Assembly (NCBI RefSeq): GCF_943193215.1
Contig: NZ_CALPDH010000027.1
Coordinates: 1-64,000 of the forward strand
DNA length: 64,000 nucleotides
Origin: Acetatifactor aquisgranensis
GTDB lineage: Bacteria > Bacillota > Clostridia > Lachnospirales > Lachnospiraceae
Reading direction: 5' to 3'
Part shown: piece after piece, positions 56,101 to 64,000 of the stretch
Layout: each line of letters opens with the position of its first letter
How positions within the stretch are numbered: position 1 is the stretch's first letter
Notes under the pieces: generated by a model
Told to the model about the DNA's origin: nothing
Databases searched by the model: none
Seen by the model: the letters and a program-made list of their open reading frames with translations, nothing else
Program-made: the position numbers and the translations under genes

Positions 56101-58852
56101 CCACTGGGGACTCAGGGCATACGATACGATTACCCTGACGGATACATTGCCGACATATGAAGATACAAGCGGCAATTTGCAATATGCGGTATTTGATCCG
56201 GATGCGAACCCGGAATGGACATATGACGCTGAGAAGCACACGGTAAGCCGCGTGTTCAAAGTGGATTTGGGATGGAATCCGGCGGAGTACGACAATAGGC
56301 TGATGCTGCAGATTGCGGATGCGGAGCTGAAACTGCGATTCCCAGGATGTAAGATTGACGAAGAGGATGACGAGGGGTTCCTGACGAAGAATTTGACGAA
56401 CCATGTAGAGGCAGTGTGCGATCCGGTACGTCCGTCAGAGGGAGAGAGTTCGGATACATGTAATGATGACATTATTTTTACCCTGACCAGCCAAAAAGGA
56501 GCGGACGGATGGTTTGCGAAAGGTAATTCCGCGGATACCCTTATGGATACTCGCATTACCCGGTCAGCCGCATACAGGTGGTCATTGGGCTTTAAGAACC
56601 AATCATCATCGGAATTGGTCAATTTAGTCATAGGAGACGAGGAAATAGATGAGAGGCTGAAGTTCCACAGTATTATATTTAATAAAACTTTCATAGGGAA
56701 TCTGGCTTATGTGGAAGCGGTTACCTATGAAAAGGAGACAGAAGAAAGTCAGACGGATATCTATGACCTGACAGAACCGGAGACAAAGGAGTATTTCAAA
56801 GATACAGGTTACAAATACAGTCCTTATGATGCTTTTACATGGACATTGACGCTGGATCCCGAAAAGGAATACAAAAGTATTAAAATTCATTTTGCAGAGG
56901 GCTTTAGCGTGCCGGTTGGCGGAGAGATACCAACTATATGGCCTTTCTCAACTTTCCGGAATCCTGACGAAGAACACTTTATAGAAAGTGAGGAAAACAA
57001 TACTGAGAATACAAATGTTTACCGTAACAAAGCTTATATAGCTTATCAGGACAGCAGATATCAAAATCCGGGTGATACGTATTATTTCCTGTTCAGTGAA
57101 AATAAATTTAAGCTGATTGATAACAGGGAAAATCTCTGGATTGAAAAGGGTATGCTCACTAAAGATATGAACTATCCCTCTGTGAAAAAGGATGCGGACG
57201 GCAATCCGATAGTGGATGCGGACGGTAATCCGGTCTATGATTACAACAAGGATGGGACTTATAACTTTTGCATGCTCTATGTGAAAGGGGCCCTTGATGC
57301 AGACAAGGAATATAAGGATCTGCGCGTCATCGACCTTCTCCCGGAGGCCTTGGAGCCTTATCAGTATCCTATAGCTTATGGAACAGGATCGGAGTATATA
57401 AGGGAGACCGAGGTCATCGAGAATTACCATAACAGCGGAAGAACGGCGTTGATTTTTTATCTGAACGTGGATAAGGTGAGAGAGACGCTGGACGCATCGG
57501 ACGGAGAAGGAAGCGCTTGGGTGGTCTTTACTCCTAAGGTGAGAGTGAAACCGGATGCTTCTCCCGGGACGTATTACAACGATGCCTATCTGCTGAGCGC
57601 CGATCTGGAAGATCCGCCAACAGGTCATGGTCAGACGGATGATATCTATAATCTGCAGGGGAAGGGAACGGACAAAAAGATTCGGTGGGACCGGGGTTCG
57701 GGTAACATCATAGCTCCTGCGGGAATTTATGCGGAGAAATTTATCGCAAAGGAGAATTCCAACGACTGGAAGAAGACGACTTTACGGTTTAAAGTGGGAG
57801 ACTCATTCCAATATAAACTAAGCATGGTGAATACTACGGAGACGCCTCACTATAATCTGACCGTTTATGACGTGCTTCCCCGGATAGACGATAGAAGCAT
57901 CAATAACCAGGTGGCAAGGGGATCGGAATTTACCGTGAATCTGAAAGGGCCGCTTACACCTCCAGGCGGATACCGGGTTTACTATACGACTTCTGAGAAC
58001 GTGTATAGACAGGATATGGCAAGTCTGGTAAATGCTGATATATGGACGCAGAATATAACTGACTGGAGTACGGTCACCGCTTTCAAATTTGTGGCAGAAG
58101 GGAATACTGCCTTTTACACAGAGAAGATGGATTTCATTGTTCCGGTCAAGATAACGGATGTTCTGTCAGAAAGTTCGCTCAACATTTTGAATCAGAAAGC
58201 GGCGGAGGACAGAGATACTGGGACAGCGGTCTTTTTGGAGGCCACCAACAGTTTCGGATATTCCACAAAGAGCTATAATGGACAAAATGTGGAATCCAAT
58301 TATGTGAAGGCGCAGATTTCCCTTGCCGGGTTCGTTGCCCGGAAGAAAGACGAATACGGTAAGATTCTGCCCGGAGCAGAATTCAGACTGGAGAGGCAGA
58401 AGGCAGCGGCATCAGAACCGTCAACCGGGGAAACAGGTTCTGAGGGCGGCAGCGCACAGACCCTGGAGAGCACTACCCAGACTCAGGAATGGGAAACGAT
58501 AGAAAAAAATGTAACCTCCGATGCTGACGGCAAAGTTTCTTTCAAGAATTTAACCGTGGGAACTTACCGCCTGACCGAGACAAAGGCCCCTGACGGGTAT
58601 AAGCTTTTGAAAGACCCTATTACGGTCACCATTACACTGGATGAAACAACGATGGAGTATACGGTCACGGCTATGGGTTTAACTGGCAGCGGAACCGGAA
58701 AAGATCCGTTTGTCATCGTTAATGAAGCTTTCTATGAGCTGCCGGAGACCGGAGGTGCCGGATCCAAATTATATACAATGGCAGGCGCTGCATGCCTTAT
58801 GCTCGGCGCGGGCTTTCTGTATAAAAAGAAATTCAGAGAAAGGAGGGTGTAA
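53168..58852 (+). CDS. Giant His/Cys-rich LPxTG surface protein, locus B
   Basis: 1894 residues. Membrane/signal segment at about 22-45, then 17 units of the pattern HxHxxxC (such as HEHTEDCY, HAHDESC, HTHEAGCY, HIHQDGC, HVHTDAC), most followed by a CxxxEH stretch, over roughly residues 50-645 with a spacer. A long middle of adhesin-like beta domains follows, then a C-terminal Cna-B domain (GAEFRLERQKA...TYRLTETKAPDGY) and LPETG with membrane helix and basic tail. Unlike the locus A protein it has no evident VWA domain. Sortase substrate; may bind metals through the His/Cys units. Function unknown. Confidence 0.85.
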   Translation: MKDFLSQAGELLKKRKHYKRQTAVFLCLAVIVAFGTVTTLKLYGQAMTHKADVLACSHEVHEHTEDCYEENAEGGREIICGYADYVIHTHNDSCYDAKGSLACVLGEHKEHKHTAECYTTEKVLVCGEERESGSSESVADAAVQGGEGMEEPDVPAEPEASEEQDASRQQNEIICGEEVHKHVESCYENVLSCGHEEHAHDESCMRHELNCEMAEHTHEAGCYDEAGNLVCELGEHAHEIGCYDAEGNLICAQEHEHFSGCCINTYECGKENHIHQDGCCETNLVCGMEEHEHAEACIAQAGKEAAASVEAIAEPTNAGEENSAASESHVHTDACYEEVTTLACGEWELHTHEDGCYYEECFDKDGNLIEGSRVSCGLLQLEEHTHTGDCFKTVELTPEEVAALNNGAKLHVHEDSCYDAERNLICGYDVTHIHSAECYGDAGKLICSYAEEAENEKTCEGSGYSVKVTYPDSAGIPENAELIVRQITKESDPERFEQRQAEAREALGNENSSIHALFDIGFYVDGEEIEPEDTVNVTIQLLDDNGLPEGTPMQIVHFAESGNEVLESGDIDSEGNANFETDSFSEFMLVSAAGNIAVITTDGTESDDADGKPICGMEEHIHGEECNDADGGLICGMEEHAHDVNCLEEKAREEVEKVNQLIAGLPSEEEIVQKTAEYEEAGKEAFTEYTMALLVQIQEAYGAYLGLDETLREYVTGSDCLLALWEMMEAALLDEGDGLKMLPAYAAFLPIGIQGDKPGGMALELLYGDGKNHDEKPAREEDENGKKIHYLEGEKPNYTKDGMQGSLKLSTTGILGNTTIDEMTMSLYVPKAYMDIGETYIPEFPQELAQHDPCTVEEVNRDGKEYYRISIQFKNYTPTGALTIPFKMKFKVAEVPADYELKIFATLERGEGDEKKEGKTAENTYRPKYDKPVITKYVNTNKFDNMQENYTRVTGTVSEAGEVEAGKYVSFWYKLGNAHWGLRAYDTITLTDTLPTYEDTSGNLQYAVFDPDANPEWTYDAEKHTVSRVFKVDLGWNPAEYDNRLMLQIADAELKLRFPGCKIDEEDDEGFLTKNLTNHVEAVCDPVRPSEGESSDTCNDDIIFTLTSQKGADGWFAKGNSADTLMDTRITRSAAYRWSLGFKNQSSSELVNLVIGDEEIDERLKFHSIIFNKTFIGNLAYVEAVTYEKETEESQTDIYDLTEPETKEYFKDTGYKYSPYDAFTWTLTLDPEKEYKSIKIHFAEGFSVPVGGEIPTIWPFSTFRNPDEEHFIESEENNTENTNVYRNKAYIAYQDSRYQNPGDTYYFLFSENKFKLIDNRENLWIEKGMLTKDMNYPSVKKDADGNPIVDADGNPVYDYNKDGTYNFCMLYVKGALDADKEYKDLRVIDLLPEALEPYQYPIAYGTGSEYIRETEVIENYHNSGRTALIFYLNVDKVRETLDASDGEGSAWVVFTPKVRVKPDASPGTYYNDAYLLSADLEDPPTGHGQTDDIYNLQGKGTDKKIRWDRGSGNIIAPAGIYAEKFIAKENSNDWKKTTLRFKVGDSFQYKLSMVNTTETPHYNLTVYDVLPRIDDRSINNQVARGSEFTVNLKGPLTPPGGYRVYYTTSENVYRQDMASLVNADIWTQNITDWSTVTAFKFVAEGNTAFYTEKMDFIVPVKITDVLSESSLNILNQKAAEDRDTGTAVFLEATNSFGYSTKSYNGQNVESNYVKAQISLAGFVARKKDEYGKILPGAEFRLERQKAAASEPSTGETGSEGGSAQTLESTTQTQEWETIEKNVTSDADGKVSFKNLTVGTYRLTETKAPDGYKLLKDPITVTITLDETTMEYTVTAMGLTGSGTGKDPFVIVNEAFYELPETGGAGSKLYTMAGAACLMLGAGFLYKKKFRERRV

Positions 58853-58961
58853 GATTCTCTCTAATCTGAGAAAAGATCTGGATTTATGAGTTCAGAAACA
58901 TGTAAGTTCAGGAACACTAAAATCGTTTCAATCAAGGAAAGCAATCAAAGGAGGGTAAGTA

Positions 58962-60596
58962 ATGAAACGAATTAAGAGATTAGCTGGTATTTTACTGGCG
59001 ATGGTCATGGTCCTTGGGATGACAATGACAACTTTTGCACAGACGGCAGCACTGAATCCGGCTGATGCTGACAACGCAAGCATCACAATTAAGAATCCGG
59101 CAAAGGGTGAGACATATAAGCTTCATAAGCTTTTCGATGCTACTGTCAGTGAAGGTGGTACCAATATTGCATATCAGGGCAAAGTTCATACAGGTCTCGA
59201 AGAATATTTTTCGGAGGATGCTAATGGTTATATTTCTCCTACTGACAAGATTGCCGTGAAAGATGCGGATGGGAAAGTCACAGGTACCCAAATGACAGCG
59301 GAGCTGCAGCAGGCTCTTGAAGCATGGGCAAATGGTAATACTGAAATTGCATCAGCGGTAAGCAATGGGGATGAGTCTCTTACATTTACCGGATTGCCAT
59401 ATGGTTATTATGTAGTTACGACCACTCATGAGTCAGATCCGGATGCGAACGGAGCTGCCAAAGCAGCGATTACGGTGACATCTACTCAGCCGAATGCGGA
59501 TATCTATGATAAGAATGTTAATGAGCCTTCTGCAGACAAAACTGTTGAAAAAGAGTCTTATTCGATTGGTGATACAGTTAAGTATACAGGTATCTTTGAT
59601 ACAACCAACTATATCGGTGAGACAGGAGAAGATTCCAGGCAGGTTGTTGATTATGTGATTCAGGATACACTGCCGGAGTATTTGACAGATGTCAAGGTGA
59701 CAAAGATTACAATCGGTGCAACTGATACTGATAAAGGAACTGTATTTGAGGGTGATGCTCTTAACAGTTTACAGTTCGGCGAGGTTACAGTTGGAGATAC
59801 CAAATATGAAAAAGCAATTCTTATTCCATGGGCAGATTTGAATGGAACATCATACACAAACAAATATGCGCAGGGAGCAAAGCTTGTTATTGAGTACGAA
59901 GCCACACTGACTTCTGTGACGAATATCAATGCAGATGACACGAACACCATTTCTATCAGACCTATTGTAGTTGATGATAATTCAACTGAGAAGAAGCCCT
60001 GGAATGAAACATGGGAAGATAAGGCAGTAATCAAAACTTATGCGGCGGCTATCAAGAAAGTTGATGAAAATGGAGAGCCTCTTGCAGGTGCAGAGTTTAC
60101 GATTAAAGGTTTAAGTGTAGAGGGTGAAAATGGTGTCTACACGGTAGTTTCTTATAACCCGGCAGCTGATGCTGAGGAAAGTGAAGCGCTTACTACAGAT
60201 GCTGAAGGCAAACTCTATATCATTGGTCTTGCAAGCGATGTTAAATTGACTGTAACTGAGTTTAAGGCTCCTAATGGCTATAATAAGCTGACTGAGACGA
60301 AAGAACTTACTCCTCAGATTCTTGCAGAGGAGATATTCACTACTTCAGGTGAGAGACATTATGATGAGGATGGTAATCTGGTATCAGAGAGTACGGCTAC
60401 TACAACTGCTAAAACGGTAGAAAAGAATCTTTCTGAGTTAGATGAGGCTGCGCTTGAGATTGTAAACCAGCAGGGTACGCTCCTCCCCTCCACCGGCGGC
60501 ATCGGTACCACAATCTTCTACGTGGCAGGCGGCGTCCTGGTAATCGGCGCCGGCATCCTTCTGGTAGCCAAGAAGCGCATGGGTACACACAAGTAA
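58962..60596 (+). CDS. Major pilin (SpaH-type), locus B, with A+T-rich body and shared 3' end
   Basis: 544 residues. Signal peptide (MKRIKRLAGILLAMVMVLGMTMTTFAQ), isopeptide fimbrial domains and a Cna-B domain (AAIKKVDENGEPLAGAEFTIKGL ... TVTEFKAPNGYNKL), LPSTG sortase motif and membrane tail. From the start to about 60465 the codons are A/T-ended, unlike the neighbours; the last 120 bases are G/C-ended and closely match the end of the locus A pilin gene. That suggests a mosaic with a swapped or imported body. Ribosome site aaaggagg. Expected shaft subunit of locus B. Confidence 0.92.
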   Translation: MKRIKRLAGILLAMVMVLGMTMTTFAQTAALNPADADNASITIKNPAKGETYKLHKLFDATVSEGGTNIAYQGKVHTGLEEYFSEDANGYISPTDKIAVKDADGKVTGTQMTAELQQALEAWANGNTEIASAVSNGDESLTFTGLPYGYYVVTTTHESDPDANGAAKAAITVTSTQPNADIYDKNVNEPSADKTVEKESYSIGDTVKYTGIFDTTNYIGETGEDSRQVVDYVIQDTLPEYLTDVKVTKITIGATDTDKGTVFEGDALNSLQFGEVTVGDTKYEKAILIPWADLNGTSYTNKYAQGAKLVIEYEATLTSVTNINADDTNTISIRPIVVDDNSTEKKPWNETWEDKAVIKTYAAAIKKVDENGEPLAGAEFTIKGLSVEGENGVYTVVSYNPAADAEESEALTTDAEGKLYIIGLASDVKLTVTEFKAPNGYNKLTETKELTPQILAEEIFTTSGERHYDEDGNLVSESTATTTAKTVEKNLSELDEAALEIVNQQGTLLPSTGGIGTTIFYVAGGVLVIGAGILLVAKKRMGTHK

Positions 60597-60641
60597 AACT
60601 GCAGCAGGAACATACAAAAGATAAGTAAGAAATAACTTCCC

Positions 60642-60663
60642 GGGGACGGCGGATTCCGTCTCC
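60642..60663 (+). other. Hairpin between pilin and sortase genes, locus B
   Basis: GGGGACGG (60642-60649) and CCGTCTCC (60656-60663) pair with one G-T wobble around a 6-nt loop, no U-run. Same position as the hairpin at 42589-42615 in locus A. Confidence 0.5.
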
Positions 60664-60798
60664 GGTATGCCGCACGTAGGCTGACACCTTCCCGTGGTGT
60701 GCGGCGAGCAACGGAAAACAGGTGTGGACACACTCTGTGAACCGGCAAAGGTCAGCAGGCAGAAGAATCTGCCGGAATAATGCACAGTGGGGAAACCT

Positions 60799-61719
60799 AT
60801 GAAGGATGAGAAAGCTGTGAAAAAGAGGGGGAAGAAAAAAAGAGGCCCTTCGATTTCAACAATCATTTTAATCGTTATACTGCTGACGGGCGTGGGAATC
60901 CTCCTGTATCCTTCCGTCAGCGACTGGTGGAATTCCATGCATGCCACCCAGGCGATTGCGGGCTATGTGACGGCAGTGGAGGACATGTCTGCCCGGGACA
61001 GGGAAGAGATATTGGAGGCCGCGAGAAAGTACAATGCATCGCTTGAGGACGGTGTGAATTTTGTCCTTTCTGATGAAGCGTATGCGGAATACGAAAAGCT
61101 TCTGGACATTACCGGAACCGGTATTATGGGCTATGTCCAGATATCTTCCATCGGTGTGAATCTGCCCATCTACCACAGCGTGGAGGAGTCAGTCCTGCAG
61201 ATTGCAGTGGGGCATATCCCCGGTTCTTCTCTTCCGGTGGGAGGAGAGCGGACGCACAGCATCCTGTCAGGCCACAGGGGGCTGCCCAGTGCGAAGCTGT
61301 TTTCGGATTTGGATCAGATGGTGGAGGGGGACACTTTCACAATCAATATCATGGATCAGACCATTACCTATATGGTCGACCAGATACGTATCGTGCTGCC
61401 GGAGGAAACGGATGATTTGGCCATAGAGCCTGGAAAGGATTACTGTACTTTGGTCACCTGCACGCCTTACGGAGTGAATACCCACCGGATGCTGGTCCGG
61501 GGCAAGAGGATAGAGAACATTGCCGGTGAGGTGGTGGTAGTGGCGGAAGCGGTGCGGATTCCGAATTACATGGTGATACCGGCAGTGGGGATTCCGCTTT
61601 TGTTTGTCACGCTTACCGTGCTGTTGATTTTTGGCAGTATCGGAGGACGTAAGCCGACGAAGAGAGATATACTGGAGGAACTGCGGAGGACAGATCTGCC
61701 GGAGAATAAAGAGGAATGA
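60799..61719 (+). CDS. Class C sortase, locus B
   Basis: 306 residues from ATG 60799 (in-frame GTG at 60787). Lys-rich start, membrane segment, His159 in SGHRGLPSA, Cys221 in TLVTCTPYGVNTHRMLVRG with a following Arg, second membrane segment at the end. Only one sortase is seen here, against two in locus A; more could lie beyond the window. Joins the pilins encoded upstream. Confidence 0.93.
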   Translation: MKDEKAVKKRGKKKRGPSISTIILIVILLTGVGILLYPSVSDWWNSMHATQAIAGYVTAVEDMSARDREEILEAARKYNASLEDGVNFVLSDEAYAEYEKLLDITGTGIMGYVQISSIGVNLPIYHSVEESVLQIAVGHIPGSSLPVGGERTHSILSGHRGLPSAKLFSDLDQMVEGDTFTINIMDQTITYMVDQIRIVLPEETDDLAIEPGKDYCTLVTCTPYGVNTHRMLVRGKRIENIAGEVVVVAEAVRIPNYMVIPAVGIPLLFVTLTVLLIFGSIGGRKPTKRDILEELRRTDLPENKEE

Positions 61720-61768
61720 ATAAGACGTAATTAAGTAGAAGTCTGAGGTGAAGAAGGAGGAATTGCTC

Positions 61769-62968
61769 ATGAAAAAAAGATGGATATATCTGCTGGCTGC
61801 GCTGACCCTTGTTGTCGGCATGTGTATTGCAGAGCCTCTGGCAGGTATGGCCGCGCCCCTTGAGGCAGATGGGGGAGGATTCGTAGCCGGAAGCTGTTCT
61901 CTGATTGTCCATCCGGAAGATCCGAACAAGGGGGAAGCGGACAGCTTCGGGGAAGACCTGGCAAAGGCCGGCGTGGTGGTGGATCTGTACCAGATTGCCA
62001 GGGCCGTCAAGGAGCCGGGATACGATACTTATTCTTATGAACTGTTGCCTGATTATAGCGGACTGGCGATTCCCGGGAACGCGACTGACGGAGAAGGAGC
62101 GGATTCGCCCGGGCAGCAGGCGTTGGACTGGGACGCGTTGGCGCAGCAGGCGGCGGGGATTGTCCTGAACGGGCAGGCGGCAATCGCACCGGCGGAGGGC
62201 AGCGGAGCTTTGGCAGGCAGCAGGATTTCCGGCCTTGATGCGGGCCTGTATCTGCTGGTGGCAAGGGGCGGCGATCTTACGGAGATTTCCGATTATAAGA
62301 TAGAAATGGAACAGACAGACGCTGTGAGTCAGGAGGACGCCGTCAGGATTGCCACCATTGCACATTCGAGGCAGTATACTTACGCTTTCCTGCCTCAGCT
62401 GGTCTCCCTCCCTGCGAAACCGGCAGATGAGAATGGCGTGATCAGCACGGCAAATCCCGGAGACTGGGAATTTGACCTGACAGTGAACCTGAAGCCGGAG
62501 CAGATTTCCCGCTACGGTTCCCTGGAAATCGTCAAGACCCTTTCCCAGTACGAGACCATGGGCGGTGTGCAGGAGTCCGCTACCTTTGTCTTTGAGGTCA
62601 CAGGGCGTCTGGGCGGGGAAACAGTCTACAGCAATGTGGAGAGCATCAATTTCACGTCGGCAGGGCAGCAGAGCGTGATTCTGGACAGGATTCCCGCCGG
62701 GGCGGAAGTCACTGTAAGGGAAGTGTACAGCGGTTCCAGCTATGAGCTGACAGTTCCCGGTGACCGGACGGCTACCATCGCGGCGGAGACGATAGTCTCC
62801 GTAGAATTTGAAAACGAATATGACGGCCGAAGGACCAACGGCCATGGAATCAAGAACCAGTTTGTATACGATGAGGAAAAGGGTACATGGGAGTGGTATT
62901 CCAGCCCGGCTCAGAACGCAGGCGGCAATCAGGGAGAGCCGAGACCGGCGGAGCGGAATGAAGAGTAA
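61769..62968 (+). CDS. Secreted Cna-B-like pilin subunit, locus B
   Basis: 399 residues from ATG 61769 (aaggagg upstream). Signal peptide with MAAPLEA end, followed by VVVDLYQIARAVKEPGYDTYSYELLPDY and a C-terminal region (VFEVTGRLGGETVYSNVESINFTSAGQQSVILDRIPAGAEVTVREVYSG) that aligns with 44668-45825. No LPxTG or membrane tail. Same relative place as in locus A, so a constant subunit. Minor pilin or matrix role inferred. Confidence 0.72.
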   Translation: MKKRWIYLLAALTLVVGMCIAEPLAGMAAPLEADGGGFVAGSCSLIVHPEDPNKGEADSFGEDLAKAGVVVDLYQIARAVKEPGYDTYSYELLPDYSGLAIPGNATDGEGADSPGQQALDWDALAQQAAGIVLNGQAAIAPAEGSGALAGSRISGLDAGLYLLVARGGDLTEISDYKIEMEQTDAVSQEDAVRIATIAHSRQYTYAFLPQLVSLPAKPADENGVISTANPGDWEFDLTVNLKPEQISRYGSLEIVKTLSQYETMGGVQESATFVFEVTGRLGGETVYSNVESINFTSAGQQSVILDRIPAGAEVTVREVYSGSSYELTVPGDRTATIAAETIVSVEFENEYDGRRTNGHGIKNQFVYDEEKGTWEWYSSPAQNAGGNQGEPRPAERNEE

Positions 62969-62992
62969 GATAGAAATAGGGGGTGAACGGAT

Positions 62993-63544
62993 ATGAAGAA
63001 CAGAAGACATTACCCTGGAGTCCTTGCCCTGGCGGCCGTGGCTGTGGTGGCGTCCGCGGGAATCGGGACCACCTGGTCCTACTTTACGACTTACACGGAA
63101 GCCGCTGGCGGCTATACCATCCATCTGGGGGACAGGACGGAGATTACGGAGAGCTTCACTGAGTGGACGAAACATCTGACCATTGCCAATGAGCCGGATT
63201 CCCAGCCGGTGTACATCCGGGCAAAGGCGTTCTGCGGAAGCGATTATAAGATTACGCATTCCGGCGAGGGATGGACATTGAATGAAGCAGACGGATATTA
63301 TTACTATAACAGCGCAGTGCCCGGAGGAGGGAAGACTTCTGAGCTGAGCCTGAAGATTGAGAACATTCCGGAGGATCCGGAGGACATGGAGCGCTTCAAT
63401 GTGGTGGTGATATATGAGAGTACGCCTGTGAGGTATCATGAGGACGGAAGCGCCTTTACGGTAGAGGAGACGGATTGGGATGAAATCGTAGATACAGGCA
63501 GCACGGAGAGCACCGGCGGCACGGAAGGAGGGGGCGAGGCATGA
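62993..63544 (+). CDS. TasA/camelysin-like secreted protein 1, locus B
   Basis: 183 residues; ATG 62993 after gggggtgaa. The signal region LALAAVAVVASAGIGTTWSYFTTYTEAAGGYTI is a SipW-type signal and closely parallels the locus A homologue at 45838. A beta-sandwich follows (HSGEGWTLNEADGYYYYNSAVPGGGKTSELSLKI). The TGA overlaps the next ATG (ATGA). Confidence 0.72.
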   Translation: MKNRRHYPGVLALAAVAVVASAGIGTTWSYFTTYTEAAGGYTIHLGDRTEITESFTEWTKHLTIANEPDSQPVYIRAKAFCGSDYKITHSGEGWTLNEADGYYYYNSAVPGGGKTSELSLKIENIPEDPEDMERFNVVVIYESTPVRYHEDGSAFTVEETDWDEIVDTGSTESTGGTEGGGEA

Positions 63545-64000
63545 AGAAGCAGAAGAAGCGGATGAAAGTGGTATCGCCAGTAATGACCCTGGGGCTGTTC
63601 GTCCTGGCTGTGGCCTTGCTGCTGGGCAGTTCCATCGGGGGCACCAGGGCTGCCCTTACCTATTATTCGGAGACATATACTTCCCGGATTCAGATGTATG
63701 ACATCGGTGTCACTTTGCTGGAGAACGGCAAGGAGATATCCTGGCGCAACTACAGCAGCGCCGGGGACGGGACCTGGGAGGTGGGGCCTGGAGACCTTTT
63801 GAAAGAGATGCTTGCTGAGGGAGAGACATTGACTCTTGGGAAGAAGTACCAGGAGGATCTGAAAGTCCGCAATACAGGGACTATCAATGAGTATGTACGC
63901 GTCAGCATCTATAAGTACTGGCTGGATGAAAATGGCAAAAAGATTTGTGACCTCTCCCCGGACCTGATCCATCTGAACCTGGTGAATCTGGGGACAGACT
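63541..64000 (+). CDS. TasA/camelysin-like secreted protein 2, locus B (cut by window end)
   Basis: At least 153 residues from ATG 63541, open to the window edge. Starts KKQKKRMKVVSPVMTLGLF, signal region LLLGSSIGGTRAALTYYSETYTSRIQMYDIGVTLLENGKEI, then INEYVRVSIYKYWLDENGKKICDLSPDLIHL, the counterpart of 46388-47200 in locus A. Supports locus B continuing as a full parallel copy of locus A. Confidence 0.7.
   Translation, partial: MKKQKKRMKVVSPVMTLGLFVLAVALLLGSSIGGTRAALTYYSETYTSRIQMYDIGVTLLENGKEISWRNYSSAGDGTWEVGPGDLLKEMLAEGETLTLGKKYQEDLKVRNTGTINEYVRVSIYKYWLDENGKKICDLSPDLIHLNLVNLGTD

Overview
The window reads as chromosomal DNA of a gut-type Firmicute, most likely Lachnospiraceae (inference from gene content: RF2 programmed frameshift, SecA, Tex, DUF975, YesM/YesN-like regulators, LplB/YtcP-like sugar permeases, class C sortases and SpaA/Cna-B pilins). 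I see no rRNA, tRNA or CRISPR array.

Left part (1-31.2 kb). A small RiPP-type cluster (PqqD-like RRE, S26-like protease, a 60-residue candidate precursor with three Cys, a radical SAM/SPASM maturase and an exporter ABC) is followed by glmS and, beyond glmS, by a decayed tail of a second exporter ABC gene and a deacetylase-like membrane protein. Next come a PilT-like ATPase, a NUDIX hydrolase, a YtrA-type GntR/ABC operon with a readable promoter and operator, secA, prfB (with its +1 frameshift) and three minus-strand genes. A carbohydrate locus follows (GH39-like enzyme, EamA transporter, propeller glycosidase-like protein, solute-binding protein and two permeases). Its YesM-type kinase and YesN-type regulator appear collapsed into one another by a deletion. 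Then comes tex.

Right part (31.2-64 kb). Two paralogous surface-pilus loci lie in tandem (A, about 32.8-49.7 kb; B, 50.0 kb to past the window end). Each is ordered: zinc-ribbon/AP2 protein, BTAD-type regulator with a degenerate GGDEF-like C-terminus, a 125-residue unknown, a very large LPxTG protein with HxHxxxC repeats, major pilin, class C sortase(s), Cna-like subunit, and TasA/camelysin-like proteins. Locus A ends with a SipW-type signal peptidase. Locus B has its own Lys-type signal peptidase near the front.

The most notable signal is in front of both loci. Each is preceded by a DNA segment bounded by inverted repeats that look like tyrosine-recombinase core sites (CGCAGA-type arms around a 9-bp spacer, the spacer matching within each pair and differing between pairs). 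Before locus B the exact 21-bp inverted repeats enclose 188 bp holding one good sigma-A promoter that points away from the operon, i.e. an apparent OFF-state invertible promoter. Before locus A the corresponding segment carries a tyrosine recombinase gene. I infer a phase-variation system in which this recombinase flips promoter segments controlling two pilus operons. This needs read-level or PCR confirmation.
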